Of a stretch of 64,000 nucleotides of DNA, positions 47,203 through 56,672 are shown piece after piece (the stretch's first letter is position 1; each line of letters starts with the position of its first letter). Source of the DNA: Flavobacteriales bacterium (GTDB lineage: Bacteria > Bacteroidota > Bacteroidia > Flavobacteriales > Flavobacteriaceae); NCBI GenBank assembly GCA_004213995.1, contig SGZJ01000003.1, positions 34,170 through 98,169 of the forward strand. The letters are read 5' to 3'. The notes beneath the pieces are model-generated. The model was not told the DNA's origin. It worked only from the letters and a program-made list of their open reading frames with translations, and ran no database searches. The position numbers and the translations under genes are program-made.

Positions 47203-47222
47203 ATGATCACTAAACTAATTTA

Positions 47223-47954
47223 ATGTCTAAAAACAATAATAATTTTTATAAATCCTGGTTTGACACTCCTTATTATCATATTCTCTACAAGAACAGGGAT
47301 TATAAAGAAGCTGAAATGTTTACTAAGGAATTGATGGAATTTATCAAACTTCCGTTGAATTCAAAAGTATTAGATCTTGCCTGCGGTATGGGAAGACACT
47401 CGATTAATTTAAATAAAATGGGATATAATGTTACTGGGGTAGATCTTTCAGTTAAGAGTATAAAAAATGCAAGTAAATACGAAAGTGAAAATTTAAAATT
47501 TAAAATTCACGATATGAGAAAACCCTTGGGTCAAAAATTTGATTTAGTAGTTAACTTGTTTACAAGTTTTGGATATTTTGATGATTTTAAGGACAATTTA
47601 AAAACATTAGATAGTATAAAATCAAGTTTAAAAAAAAATGGTTTAGCTGTAATAGATTTTTTAAATATCAAATACTTAAAAAATAACTTAATTCATAAAA
47701 ACACAGAAGAAATAGATGGGATAAAGTTTCATTTAAATAGATCTATTAAAAATGGATTTTTAACAAAAAAAATAAGCTTTAAACATGAACTAAATGAATA
47801 TAATTTTGAAGAAAAAGTAAGGTCATTAGACTTGTATGATTTTAAATCAATGTTTAAACAATCTAATATTAAAATACTTCATATATTTGGAGACTATAAA
47901 TTAACTAGCTTTGATGAAAATAAATCCAAGAGATTAATTTTTATATTAAAATAA
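47223..47954 (+). CDS. Class I SAM-dependent methyltransferase
   Basis: 243 residues with a Rossmann SAM-binding motif VLDLACGMGRHSINL and VTGVDLS, then FDLVVNLFTSFGYFDD in the substrate region, a pattern common in the Methyltransf_25/YcgJ-like group. The target cannot be deduced. It starts at ATG 47223 directly behind a TAnnTTTG element and is followed after 7 bp by the ZIP transporter gene. Confidence 0.82.
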   Translation: MSKNNNNFYKSWFDTPYYHILYKNRDYKEAEMFTKELMEFIKLPLNSKVLDLACGMGRHSINLNKMGYNVTGVDLSVKSIKNASKYESENLKFKIHDMRKPLGQKFDLVVNLFTSFGYFDDFKDNLKTLDSIKSSLKKNGLAVIDFLNIKYLKNNLIHKNTEEIDGIKFHLNRSIKNGFLTKKISFKHELNEYNFEEKVRSLDLYDFKSMFKQSNIKILHIFGDYKLTSFDENKSKRLIFILK

Positions 47955-47961
47955 CTTTAAT

Positions 47962-48645
47962 TTGTACTTATATCCGTTTCTAGCAGTAATTATTGGATCT
48001 GTAATAGTTTTATTTCTATCAAAAAAGGCTATTCAAATCAACTCTCAACTAACATTAGCCTTTAGTGGGGCATTTCTTTTATCTATCACAGTTTTTGATT
48101 TATTACCTAGTCTTTACACAGAGAATATCTTTAATAATAAATCTGATCAAAAATTAATAGGTTTAATGATTATGATTGGAATATTATTTCAAGTCATACT
48201 AGAATTTTTTTCAAAAGGTGCTGAACATGGTCACATCAATGCTGATAACGATAAATTACCTTGGATTTTACTTGTAAGTTTAAGTATTCACGCATTTATT
48301 GAAGGTTTTTCAATCAGATTAGATCAAAATATTTTATATGGGATTTTCATACACAAGATTCCAATTGCATTTATAATAACTGCATCTTTGCTAAGCACAA
48401 AAATTAAAAAATATAAAATTTTACTTTTTATAATTTTCTTTAGTGCAACCACCCCACTGGGTACATTTATATCAAATAATTCTAATCAACTGCTTAAATA
48501 TTCTTTACTAATTGATTCGCTGGTGGCCGGAGTATTATTACATGTATCTACAACTATTCTTTTTGAAACTAGCGAAGGTCATAAGTTTAATTTGGTGAAA
48601 ATCTCATTAATTACTGGTGCAATTATTTTAGCTTATTTTCTTTAG
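47962..48645 (+). CDS. ZIP-family metal transporter
   Basis: Inner-membrane divalent-cation permease (zinc or iron) of 227 residues with about eight hydrophobic segments. The metal site is read from TM4 SIHAFIEGFSI and TM5 IHKIPIAFII, the HxxxE and HKxP motifs of ZIP proteins. His residues (GAEHGHIN) in the central loop may bind metal. No ATG is available; the start is TTG 47962 (MYLYPFLAVIIGS). The last 23 bp overlap the convergent DUF4294 gene. Confidence 0.87.
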   Translation: MYLYPFLAVIIGSVIVLFLSKKAIQINSQLTLAFSGAFLLSITVFDLLPSLYTENIFNNKSDQKLIGLMIMIGILFQVILEFFSKGAEHGHINADNDKLPWILLVSLSIHAFIEGFSIRLDQNILYGIFIHKIPIAFIITASLLSTKIKKYKILLFIIFFSATTPLGTFISNNSNQLLKYSLLIDSLVAGVLLHVSTTILFETSEGHKFNLVKISLITGAIILAYFL

Positions 48646-49300
48646 CAAACGAAATCCATAGTTTTTTTAAATAAAATAAATCAGGTATATTTTTTTTTGG
48701 AGTAGAATAATCTAAATCTCCCGACTGAAAAGATTTTTGTAGAATATCTTCGATAAAATAATCCTCTTGAACCGTAGAAGGTGAATACATCTCTTTTAAT
48801 GACATATTAAAAGCTTTAGCTGTGATATTAAATACTATTGCGTTAAAACCGTTTTTAAGATCCTTTATAAGTTCATAAACAGTAAAGTCTGTTTGTCTGT
48901 TAATTAACTTAATTAAAATCTGCCCCTCAGTTCTAGTTAATTTTTTTAATTCATCAGTAAATTCTCCCTCTAAGTATCTTTGAATTTGTTTTGTGTATCT
49001 TCTTTTACTACTTCTTCTTTTTATGTTATTTAGTCTAGAGTTCAAAGAATCAAGTCTTAGAGAAGCTAATTTAGCGTAAGGGTATACCTTAATAGTCTTT
49101 CTTTTTAAGATTAAATACTTTACAAGCTTTTCTCTGTTAGAAAATCTAATTTTAGGCAATAGAGTTACTTCATTAAGTTCTATGAAATTTTTCATTATTG
49201 AATCATCCTTAATAAGCAAATAGTTTTCTTCAATTTGATTTTTTTGAGAAAAAGCAAATAGACTATAAAAACCTAAAAAAAACAATAAAAAATTATTCAT
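48623..49300 (-). CDS. DUF4294 family protein
   Basis: 225 residues with an N-terminal signal peptide (about 1-18). The conserved core reads LKRKTIKVYPYAKLASLRLD, then QIQRYLEGEFTDELKKLT and EGQILIKLINRQTDFTVYEL, the DUF4294 pattern found throughout Bacteroidota. Function unknown. It is next to the divergent M42 peptidase, a pairing I recall from other Flavobacteriia. Its 3' end overlaps the ZIP gene by 23 bp. Confidence 0.85.
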   Translation of the reverse strand: MNNFLLFFLGFYSLFAFSQKNQIEENYLLIKDDSIMKNFIELNEVTLLPKIRFSNREKLVKYLILKRKTIKVYPYAKLASLRLDSLNSRLNNIKRRSSKRRYTKQIQRYLEGEFTDELKKLTRTEGQILIKLINRQTDFTVYELIKDLKNGFNAIVFNITAKAFNMSLKEMYSPSTVQEDYFIEDILQKSFQSGDLDYSTPKKNIPDLFYLKKLWISFAKENKLK

Positions 49301-49314
49301 ACATTAATTTGTTA

Positions 49315-49322
49315 CAAAAATA
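49315..49322 (-). promoter_or_regulatory. Putative -7 element of the DUF4294 gene
   Basis: Minus-strand TATTTTTG matches TAnnTTTG and ends 14 bp before the ATG, giving a very short leader. No -33 TTG at the standard distance. Confidence 0.45.
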
Positions 49323-49436
49323 CCCATAAATCAGTATAAAGAAATATTGAAACTTAATTAATCTTAAAAATACTAAACAATTAAAATAATTCATATTATT
49401 TTTACCTTGTATCAATAACAATCAAAAATATAATTC

Positions 49437-50525
49437 ATGGCTAAAAAAAGTTTATTAAATAAAAAATCTTTACAGTTTTTAGAAAAATACTTAAATAATC
49501 CCTCTCCTACAGGCTATGAGTGGGAAGGTCAAAAAATTTGGATGAACTATCTAAAGCCTTATGTTGATGAATTCATAACTGATACTTACGGAACAGCTGT
49601 TGCCGTTATAAATCCAAATGCAAAATATAAAGTAGTAATTGAAGGTCATGCTGATGAAATTTCTTGGTATGTTAATTATATTTCTGACAATGGTCTTATA
49701 TATGTTATTAGAAATGGAGGGAGTGATCACCAAATTGCGCCTAGTAAAATAGTAGATATTCACACTAAAAAAGGTATTGTTAAAGGAGTTTTTGGATGGC
49801 CAGCGATTCATACAAGAAAATCTGGAAAAGAGGAAACCCCAAAAATTGACAACATATTTATCGATGTAGGTTGTAAGACAAAAAAAGATGTTGAAAAACT
49901 AGGAGTTCATGTTGGATGCGTTATCACATATCCAGATGAATTTCATATTCTAAATAAGGAAAATTTCGTTTGCAGAGCTCTAGATAATAGAATGGGTGGA
50001 TTTATGATTGCAGAAGTTGCAAGACTAATTAAGGAAAATAAGAAAAAACTACCTTTTGGTTTATATATTACTAATTCAGTTCAAGAAGAAATTGGATTAA
50101 GGGGAGCTCAAATGATTACTGATACTATAAAGCCAAATGTTGCAATTGTAACAGATGTGACTCATGATACAACTACACCCATGATTGACAAGAAAAAAGA
50201 AGGATTCTGTGAATTAAACAAAGGCCCTGTTATTGCTTATGCACCTGCAGTACAGCAAAAGTTAAGAGATTTAATTATCCAAACTGCAGAGAAAAACAAA
50301 ATTCCTATTCAAAGAGCTGCTTTGTCTAGAGCAACTGGGACTGATACTGATGCATTCGCCTACAGCAATGGTGGTGTTGCTTCAGCGCTAATTTCACTAC
50401 CCCTAAGATATATGCATACAACTGTTGAAATGGTTCACAAAAATGATGTTGAAAATGTTATTAAATTAATTTACAAATCTCTTCTTGAAATAAAAAACAA
50501 CGAAGATTTTAGTTATTTTAAATAA
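49437..50525 (+). CDS. M42-family metallopeptidase (glutamyl aminopeptidase/deblocking type)
   Basis: Cytosolic dodecameric-type dinuclear zinc aminopeptidase, 362 residues. The first metal ligand is in IEGHADEISWYV, the bridging Asp in CRALDNRMGGFM, catalytic Glu-Glu in VQEEIGLRGAQM, then VTHDTTTPM and a final His in LRYMHTTVEMVH. The substrates are short peptides. There is no signal peptide. It is divergent from DUF4294 across 136 bp and converges with the AGCS symporter with 4 bp between stops. Confidence 0.92.
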   Translation: MAKKSLLNKKSLQFLEKYLNNPSPTGYEWEGQKIWMNYLKPYVDEFITDTYGTAVAVINPNAKYKVVIEGHADEISWYVNYISDNGLIYVIRNGGSDHQIAPSKIVDIHTKKGIVKGVFGWPAIHTRKSGKEETPKIDNIFIDVGCKTKKDVEKLGVHVGCVITYPDEFHILNKENFVCRALDNRMGGFMIAEVARLIKENKKKLPFGLYITNSVQEEIGLRGAQMITDTIKPNVAIVTDVTHDTTTPMIDKKKEGFCELNKGPVIAYAPAVQQKLRDLIIQTAEKNKIPIQRAALSRATGTDTDAFAYSNGGVASALISLPLRYMHTTVEMVHKNDVENVIKLIYKSLLEIKNNEDFSYFK

Positions 50526-50529
50526 TTTT

Positions 50530-51888
50530 TTAGCTATTATATTTTTTAAGAGCAATAATCACTTTTGGAGATAACAATAAAGTTGCTAACATTGTAGGAA
50601 TTGCCATTAATGCAAAAAAACTATCGATTAAGTTAATCATTAAACTTAATGATGTAGTTGCTCCTAAAATTATACTCAATATATATATGTAATTATAATA
50701 TTTTTTATTGTTTGCACCAAACAAAAAAGACATACACTTAGTACCATAATAAGAATAAGTAAACAAGGACGAAACACTAAAAATAAGTATACAAAATAAA
50801 AGCAAATATTTTCCAATAATTGGCATTGAATGCTCAAATGCCAAAGCAGTTAATGAAACTCCACTAACTGCTTCATTTTGCCAAACTCCTGTAACTAAAA
50901 TTGCCAATGCTGTCAAAGTACATACAATTAAGGTGTCAATTGCAGGACCAAGCATAGCGACTAATCCTTCTTTGATTGGTGAATTAGTTCTAGCTGCTCC
51001 ATGAGCCATTGGAGCAGTACCAATTCCAGCTTCATTAGAAAACGCTCCTCTTCTTATTCCTAAAATAATTAAAGCACCTAATACCCCACCATAAACCTGT
51101 TCTCCATTATAGTTTTCAGCAACAAAAGCGTCGGTAAAAATCATTTTTAGATATGTAGGTAAAACCTCAATATTAATTATCAAAATAATTATTACACAAA
51201 ACATGTAAATTGTTACCATAAAGGGAACTAACCTAGTTGCAACCAAACTTATTCTTTTCAATCCACCTAAAATCACCAGAGAAGTAATTATAATTAATAC
51301 AAAACCTATTGAAAGATTTGAACTAAAACTAATTGTAAAACCAGACGGTACCAATAAAATATCATTTATAGCTTGAGTTAACTGATTAACATTAAATAAC
51401 GGCAAAACTCCAACCAAACCACTTAGACTAAACATTACCGCTAAAGGTTTCCACTTACTACCTAAACCTTCTGTAATAAAATACATTGGTCCTCCTTGAA
51501 TTTCACCATTTGAATCTTTACCTCTATACATTATCGACAAAGTTGATGTGAAGAATTTTGTAGACATACCTATAATACCGCTAATCCACATCCAAAAAAT
51601 TGAACCTGGTCCACCAATACTAATAGCGACAGCTACTCCTGCTATATTACCCATTCCGACAGTCGCAGATAATGCCGTAGATAAGGCACTTAAATGACTA
51701 ATTTGACCTATATCATTTTTGTCATCATACTTACCTCTTAAAATATCAATTGCATGAAAGAAATATTTAAATTGAATTAATCTAGAATAAATTAAAAGAA
51801 AAAGGCCACCACCAATTAAAACAAATAATAAAGGAAGACCCCAAAGAAATGAAGCTAAATTAGAGACAATAGATTCTATTTCATTCAT
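50530..51888 (-). CDS. Sodium:alanine symporter family (AGCS) transporter
   Basis: Inner-membrane sodium/amino-acid symporter, 452 residues, about eleven hydrophobic helices. Signatures are [29 protein letters not shown] and [20 protein letters not shown], the AGCS hallmark. The substrate is alanine or glycine by family. It starts 8 bp inside the end of purC, so the two are coupled in the run phoH-purC-symporter. Confidence 0.92.
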   Translation of the reverse strand: MNEIESIVSNLASFLWGLPLLFVLIGGGLFLLIYSRLIQFKYFFHAIDILRGKYDDKNDIGQISHLSALSTALSATVGMGNIAGVAVAISIGGPGSIFWMWISGIIGMSTKFFTSTLSIMYRGKDSNGEIQGGPMYFITEGLGSKWKPLAVMFSLSGLVGVLPLFNVNQLTQAINDILLVPSGFTISFSSNLSIGFVLIIITSLVILGGLKRISLVATRLVPFMVTIYMFCVIIILIINIEVLPTYLKMIFTDAFVAENYNGEQVYGGVLGALIILGIRRGAFSNEAGIGTAPMAHGAARTNSPIKEGLVAMLGPAIDTLIVCTLTALAILVTGVWQNEAVSGVSLTALAFEHSMPIIGKYLLLFCILIFSVSSLFTYSYYGTKCMSFLFGANNKKYYNYIYILSIILGATTSLSLMINLIDSFFALMAIPTMLATLLLSPKVIIALKKYNS

Positions 51889-52837
51889 AAGAGCTTAAGA
51901 AATTATCTACATTTAATTGTATGCGTTTAACAATACTCGAGGTATCACTTTTTCTAAATTTATCACCGGTAATGTTTTCATACAACTCTATATACCTATC
52001 ACTCACGAGATTAACATAATCATCTGACATAATAGGAACAGTTTGATTTTCTAATCCTTGAAAATTATTTTTAATTAACCATTGTCGCACAAATTCTTTC
52101 GATAGCTGTTTTTGAGACTCCCCTTTTTGCTGTCTCAGTTCATACCCATCTTCGTAAAAATATCTAGAAGAATCAGGAGTATGAATTTCATCAATTAAAA
52201 CAATTTTTCCAGATTTAGTTTTACCAAACTCATACTTGGTATCAACTAATATCAAACCTCTCTCTTTTGCAATTTGAGAACCTCTATTAAATAATTTAAA
52301 AGTATAATCTTCTAAAATTTCATAATCAGATTTTGATACAATTCCTTTTGCTATTATATCCTCTTTTGATATATCCTCGTCATGTTCTCCAAAATCAGCC
52401 TTTGTAGCAGGTGTAATTATAGGGCTAGGGAATTTATCATTTTCTATCATTCCATCTGGCATTTGAACTCCACATATCAAACGTTTACCATTTTTGTATT
52501 CTCTAGCAGCATGACCAGACAAATAACCTCTTATAACCATTTCAATCTTAAATGGATCACAACAATGACCAATAGCTATATTTGGATCTGGGGTTGAAAT
52601 CAACCAATTGGGAACTAAATCTTCAGTATCTTTCATCATTTTAGTTGCAATTTGATTTAAAATTTGACCCTTGTAAGGAATTCCCTTGGGCATTACTACA
52701 TCAAATGCTGATAATCTATCTGAAGCTACCATTACGAGTAAATCATTTTTCAACTTGTAAACATCTCTTACCTTACCTTTATAAACTGAAAGCTGATTTT
52801 TGAAATTAAAATCAGTTTTAATAATTGTTCTATTCAT
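51881..52837 (-). CDS. purC: Phosphoribosylaminoimidazole-succinocarboxamide synthase
   Basis: ATP-dependent ligation of CAIR and aspartate to SAICAR in purine synthesis. [20 protein letters not shown] at the N-terminus, [29 protein letters not shown], and [10 protein letters not shown] with [11 protein letters not shown] are diagnostic. 318 residues correspond to the longer (yeast-like) SAICAR synthetase form with a C-terminal extension, not the 240-residue bacterial form. It is 3 bp after phoH. Confidence 0.96.
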   Translation of the reverse strand: MNRTIIKTDFNFKNQLSVYKGKVRDVYKLKNDLLVMVASDRLSAFDVVMPKGIPYKGQILNQIATKMMKDTEDLVPNWLISTPDPNIAIGHCCDPFKIEMVIRGYLSGHAAREYKNGKRLICGVQMPDGMIENDKFPSPIITPATKADFGEHDEDISKEDIIAKGIVSKSDYEILEDYTFKLFNRGSQIAKERGLILVDTKYEFGKTKSGKIVLIDEIHTPDSSRYFYEDGYELRQQKGESQKQLSKEFVRQWLIKNNFQGLENQTVPIMSDDYVNLVSDRYIELYENITGDKFRKSDTSSIVKRIQLNVDNFLSSYE

Positions 52838-52840
52838 ATT

Positions 52841-53794
52841 TTATTCCAAGTTTTCAATATTTTTATACGCATCAATAACATCTTTAACAAGCTTATGACG
52901 TATTACATCGTTATCATCTAAAAAAACCATTCCAACCCCTTCAACATCTTTTAATATTAACAAAGCTTCTTTTAAACCAGAAATTGAACGTCTAGGTAGG
53001 TCTACTTGACCAGGATCACCAGTAAGTAAAAACTTAGCGTTTTTACCCATTCTAGTAAGAAACATTTTCATCTGTGCGTGAGTTGTGTTTTGACCCTCGT
53101 CTAAAATAACAAATGCATTATCTAATGTTCTTCCTCTCATAAATGCCAGTGGAGCGATTTGAATTGTACCTTTCTCAATATAATCATTTAGTTTTTCTGT
53201 TGGTATCATGTCCCTTAAAGCATCATACAAAGGCTGCATATATGGGTCTAGTTTCTCTTTTAAATCTCCGGGAAGAAAGCCAAGGTTTTCTCCAGCTTCA
53301 ATTGCAGGTCTAGTTAAAATAATTCTTTTAACTTCTCTATCTTTTAATGCTTTAACAGCTAAAGCAACACCTGTATAAGTTTTTCCAGTACCAGCTGGTC
53401 CAATAGCAAAAACCATGTCATTTTTGATAATACTGTCGACAATCTTGCGTTGATTAATAGTTTTAGCTTTAATTGGTTTACCACCAACTCCGTGTAAAAT
53501 AGCTCCATAACTCTTTTTAGAAGTTTTGACATCATTGATAGAATCACTTTTAATTAAAGCTTTTATTTCATTTTCGGAAATAGAATTATATTCTAAATAG
53601 TAATTAAAAATAATTTGGATTTTTGATTCAAATTCTAATAACAACTTATCATCTCCAAAAACCTTTATTTCATCTCCTCTGGTTATGATTTTTAACTTAG
53701 GGAAGCTAGATTTTATAAAATCTAAATTCTTGTTTCTTAATCCAAATAATTCTTTTGGATCTATATTTTTAATTTTAATTATTTTTTCGTTCAA
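52841..53794 (-). CDS. phoH: PhoH-family ATPase
   Basis: Predicted P-loop ATPase of the PhoH/YbeZ type linked to RNA metabolism. Walker A is AIGPAGTGKTYTGVALA (about 130-146), Walker B FVILDEGQNTT, plus LTRPAIEAGENLGFLPGDL and GDPGQVDLPRRSISGL. An N-terminal region of 120 residues is KH-like. At 317 residues it is normal. It is the first gene of a run with purC and the AGCS symporter and diverges from the SAM hydroxide adenosyltransferase. In many bacteria it neighbours ybeY, not seen here. Confidence 0.93.
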   Translation of the reverse strand: MNEKIIKIKNIDPKELFGLRNKNLDFIKSSFPKLKIITRGDEIKVFGDDKLLLEFESKIQIIFNYYLEYNSISENEIKALIKSDSINDVKTSKKSYGAILHGVGGKPIKAKTINQRKIVDSIIKNDMVFAIGPAGTGKTYTGVALAVKALKDREVKRIILTRPAIEAGENLGFLPGDLKEKLDPYMQPLYDALRDMIPTEKLNDYIEKGTIQIAPLAFMRGRTLDNAFVILDEGQNTTHAQMKMFLTRMGKNAKFLLTGDPGQVDLPRRSISGLKEALLILKDVEGVGMVFLDDNDVIRHKLVKDVIDAYKNIENLE

Positions 53795-53810
53795 TAGAAA
53801 TTTATGTTTA

Positions 53811-53842
53811 TTGATTTTATAGAGATGATTTTATTAAATTTG
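53811..53842 (+). promoter_or_regulatory. Putative promoter of the SAM hydroxide adenosyltransferase gene
   Basis: TTG (53811-53813), 21-bp spacer, then TAAATTTG (53835-53842): a full match to TTG-N17-23-TAnnTTTG. The leader to the ATG at 53901 is about 53 bp. Confidence 0.6.
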
Positions 53843-53900
53843 TAATAAATGTACATAATTTTAAATCATATTTTTAAAAAAAAATATTAACAATTTATAA

Positions 53901-54731
53901 ATGTCTATAGTAACGTTAACTACAGATTTTGGAATAAAAGATCACTTTATAGCTAATATTAAAGGGGCTATTTTGTCCGAACTACCTAAAGCTAACATTA
54001 TAGATATCTCACATCAAATTTCTCCATTTAACATTTTAGAAGCTGCTTATATAATTCAAAACTCATACAGAAGTTTTCCTTTAGGCACAATTCACATAAT
54101 TGGAGTTGACTCAGAACTAAACCCTGAAAACAAACATTTGGTTGTAAAATTTGAGGGTCAATATTTTATATGTGCAGATAATGGTATAATGAGTATGGCT
54201 TGTCTAAATATAGAGCCTGAAAAAATTGTTGAAATAAATATTCATGATAAATTAATTACAAATTTCAGTGTTTTAGATGTATTTGTCAAAGTTGCTTGCC
54301 ATATCTCTAGAGGGGGTAAACTAGAAGTTATTGGTAAAAGCATTAGTAAAATTAAGTCCGTAAAAAATCTTACTCCTTTTATTAATGAGTCCAAAAATCA
54401 AATTATTGGTAACGTTATTTATATAGATAATTATGGAAATGTTATAACCAACATTACAAAATCATTTTTTAGAGAAATTTCAAAATCTAGAGAATTTGAG
54501 ATTTCAGTCAGAAATTACAAGTTCAAAAAAATACATTCAAAATATAGTGATATTGTAAATTTTTCAATTGATCAAAGCAAAAGAAATAATGATGGTCAAG
54601 CATTAGCAATATTTAATTCAAGCTTAAATTTAGAGATTGCAATATATAAAAGTAACCCTGTAAATTTCGGAACAGCTGCTTCATTAATGGGACTTAATGT
54701 TTTAGATACAGTTACTATAAACTTCAAATAG
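53901..54731 (+). CDS. SAM hydroxide adenosyltransferase family protein (DUF62)
   Basis: 276-residue member of the family that hydrolyses S-adenosylmethionine to adenosine and methionine, related to fluorinase and chlorinase. The start VTLTTDFGIKDHFIANIKGA with the catalytic Asp, the IDISHQISPFNILEAAYI block, the IIGVDSELN segment and IGNVIYIDNYGNVITNI in the C-terminal beta domain are diagnostic. Physiological role in bacteria is not well known. It stands 84 bp before dnaN on the same strand. Confidence 0.9.
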   Translation: MSIVTLTTDFGIKDHFIANIKGAILSELPKANIIDISHQISPFNILEAAYIIQNSYRSFPLGTIHIIGVDSELNPENKHLVVKFEGQYFICADNGIMSMACLNIEPEKIVEINIHDKLITNFSVLDVFVKVACHISRGGKLEVIGKSISKIKSVKNLTPFINESKNQIIGNVIYIDNYGNVITNITKSFFREISKSREFEISVRNYKFKKIHSKYSDIVNFSIDQSKRNNDGQALAIFNSSLNLEIAIYKSNPVNFGTAASLMGLNVLDTVTINFK

Positions 54732-54782
54732 TTATAAAAAAAACTGTTAATAAGTTTCTTTCCTTTATTTATATGTTTACAA

Positions 54783-54790
54783 TATATTTG
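54783..54790 (+). promoter_or_regulatory. Putative -7 element of dnaN
   Basis: TATATTTG matches TAnnTTTG and ends 25 bp before the dnaN ATG at 54816. The corresponding -33 position has no TTG, so support is partial. Its position in the 84-bp gap suggests dnaN is transcribed independently. Confidence 0.5.
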
Positions 54791-54815
54791 TAGGTATAAA
54801 TCTAAATTTCCATAT

Positions 54816-55934
54816 ATGAAATTTATTGTCTCTAGTGTAGCACTTCTTAAGAAACTGCAAATTGTTGGTGGGGTTATTAATTCTTCGAACACAATCCCTG
54901 TTCTTGATCATTTTCTTTTTGAACTAGAAGATTCTAGTTTAACTATTACTGCAAGTGATCTTGAAACAACAATGAGCACCAATATTGATGTTGATAGTGA
55001 AAGTAAAGGTAAATTAGCAATACCATCTAAACTACTTTTAGATACTTTAAAAACATTTCCAGAGCAACCTCTAACATTTGTTGTTCTTGAAAATAACATA
55101 ATTGAAATTAATTCCAATCACGGAAAGTATGCATTAGCATACTCTGATGGAGAGCAGTTTCCTAAAACAATTCAACTAGATAATCCATCATCAACAAAGC
55201 TCTCTAGCGATGTTTTACTTAGGGCAATCAACAATACATTATTTGCTGCTGGCAACGACGATTTAAGACCAGTTATGAGTGGTGTGTTTTTTCAATTATC
55301 TAACAATAATTTGACTTTTGTTGCAACTGATGCACATAAATTAGTCAAATATACAAGATCGGATTTTTCAGCTTCAGAAACGGCAGAGTTTATAATGCCT
55401 AAAAAGCCACTTAATCTACTTAAAACAATTCTTGGAGATAAAGAATATGAAGTTGAGGTTGAGTACAATAATTCAAATGCTAAATTTGTTTTACCTGAAA
55501 CAATAATTATATGTAGATTAATTGATGGTAATTATCCCAATTATGAAGCTGTAATTCCTAAAGAAAATCCTAATGTATTAACAATTGACAGAGTCCAGTT
55601 TTTGAATTCTGTCAAAAGAGTCTCAATATTTTCTAATAAAACAACTCATCAAATAAGACTTAGAGCTGCTGGTGCTGAATTAAATATTTCTGCAGAAGAC
55701 TTAGATTTTAGTAACAAAGCAGAGGAAAGATTAACATGTGATTATCAAGGTGATGATATCCAGATTGGATTTAACTCGAGATTTTTATTGGAAATGTTAA
55801 ACAATCTTGAATCTTCTGAAATAAGGTTAGAAATGAGCCTACCTAATAGAGCAGGAATATTAAAACCAACTTCTGGAAATGCTGAGGGTGAAAGTATAAC
55901 TATGTTAGTTATGCCAGTTATGCTCAATAGTTAG
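54816..55934 (+). CDS. dnaN: DNA polymerase III subunit beta (sliding clamp)
   Basis: Ring clamp that tethers DNA polymerase III. 372 residues in three repeats of the clamp fold: MKFIVSSVALLKKLQIVGGV with NTIPVLDHFLFEL in domain I, MSGVFFQLSNNNLTFVATDA with HKLVKY in domain II, and GFNSRFLLEMLNN in domain III, ending ITMLVMPVML, with MPVML corresponding to the usual MPMRL end. dnaA and gyrB are not adjacent, as is common in Bacteroidota. It partners with DnaX in this window. Confidence 0.96.
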   Translation: MKFIVSSVALLKKLQIVGGVINSSNTIPVLDHFLFELEDSSLTITASDLETTMSTNIDVDSESKGKLAIPSKLLLDTLKTFPEQPLTFVVLENNIIEINSNHGKYALAYSDGEQFPKTIQLDNPSSTKLSSDVLLRAINNTLFAAGNDDLRPVMSGVFFQLSNNNLTFVATDAHKLVKYTRSDFSASETAEFIMPKKPLNLLKTILGDKEYEVEVEYNNSNAKFVLPETIIICRLIDGNYPNYEAVIPKENPNVLTIDRVQFLNSVKRVSIFSNKTTHQIRLRAAGAELNISAEDLDFSNKAEERLTCDYQGDDIQIGFNSRFLLEMLNNLESSEIRLEMSLPNRAGILKPTSGNAEGESITMLVMPVMLNS

Positions 55935-55936
55935 TT

Positions 55937-56584
55937 TTATTTTTTAAATACAACTAACCTGGCTTTATATCCAGTTGTAATTAACCATTTATTATTAGAT
56001 AGGTTAACCCCATTTTCATCGAAAACACTAAGCTGTGCTGTATTAGGACTAGATTCACCTTCATTTAAAGCAACAAATTCAATATTATTATAACCTTCAA
56101 TTAGATCAATATCTATAGTATAGTAACTACCAGTTAGGTTAATATTGGGATGTATAACTATATTGTTCAACAATAATTTAATTCTATCTCCATCGACATA
56201 TTCATGATCTCTACACTTTACAATTATATATTTTGAATCAGTTTCTAATTCTCCTAAGTAATAATCCTTTCTAAATTTTGTTGAACTAGAATTACCTTCT
56301 TTAAATGTTTGCTTAATATCCCATGTGGGAGTTACCAAATCAGTCTGTTTTGTTATATCTAAATCAGGTTTTTTTAAGGCATTATTTAAATTGTAATTAA
56401 AAAAAGGAACAGCTAATTTATTAGTCAAACCCCTAACAAGTGGTACTTTAACAGGAAATGTATTTATAGGAATTTCATTGTCATCTAATGATTTAACAAT
56501 TAATGTTTTTACAGAGCTATCTTGCTGAGAGGAAGACAAGTAATTTGTATAGATAAATAATAATAAAAAAAGTTTATATCTCAT
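55937..56584 (-). CDS. Secreted protein of unknown function
   Basis: 215 residues with a signal peptide (MRYKLFLLLFIYTNYLSSSQ). The rest is beta-rich, with DRIKLLLNNIVIHPNINLTG and a hydrophobic strand near the C-terminus (KARLVVFK). I recognise no named domain and no catalytic motif. The single Cys (about 134) makes disulfides unlikely. It lies tail to tail with dnaN (2 bp) and diverges from the TauE/SafE gene. I recall secreted proteins of similar size after dnaN in Flavobacteriia but no function. Confidence 0.65.
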   Translation of the reverse strand: MRYKLFLLLFIYTNYLSSSQQDSSVKTLIVKSLDDNEIPINTFPVKVPLVRGLTNKLAVPFFNYNLNNALKKPDLDITKQTDLVTPTWDIKQTFKEGNSSSTKFRKDYYLGELETDSKYIIVKCRDHEYVDGDRIKLLLNNIVIHPNINLTGSYYTIDIDLIEGYNNIEFVALNEGESSPNTAQLSVFDENGVNLSNNKWLITTGYKARLVVFKK

Positions 56585-56672
56585 TAAACAAATAATAATT
56601 CTAAATTTGATAAAGATATTTAAAATTATCGTTTTGAAAATTTATATTAACAAATTTTTAATAGAGCTATAG

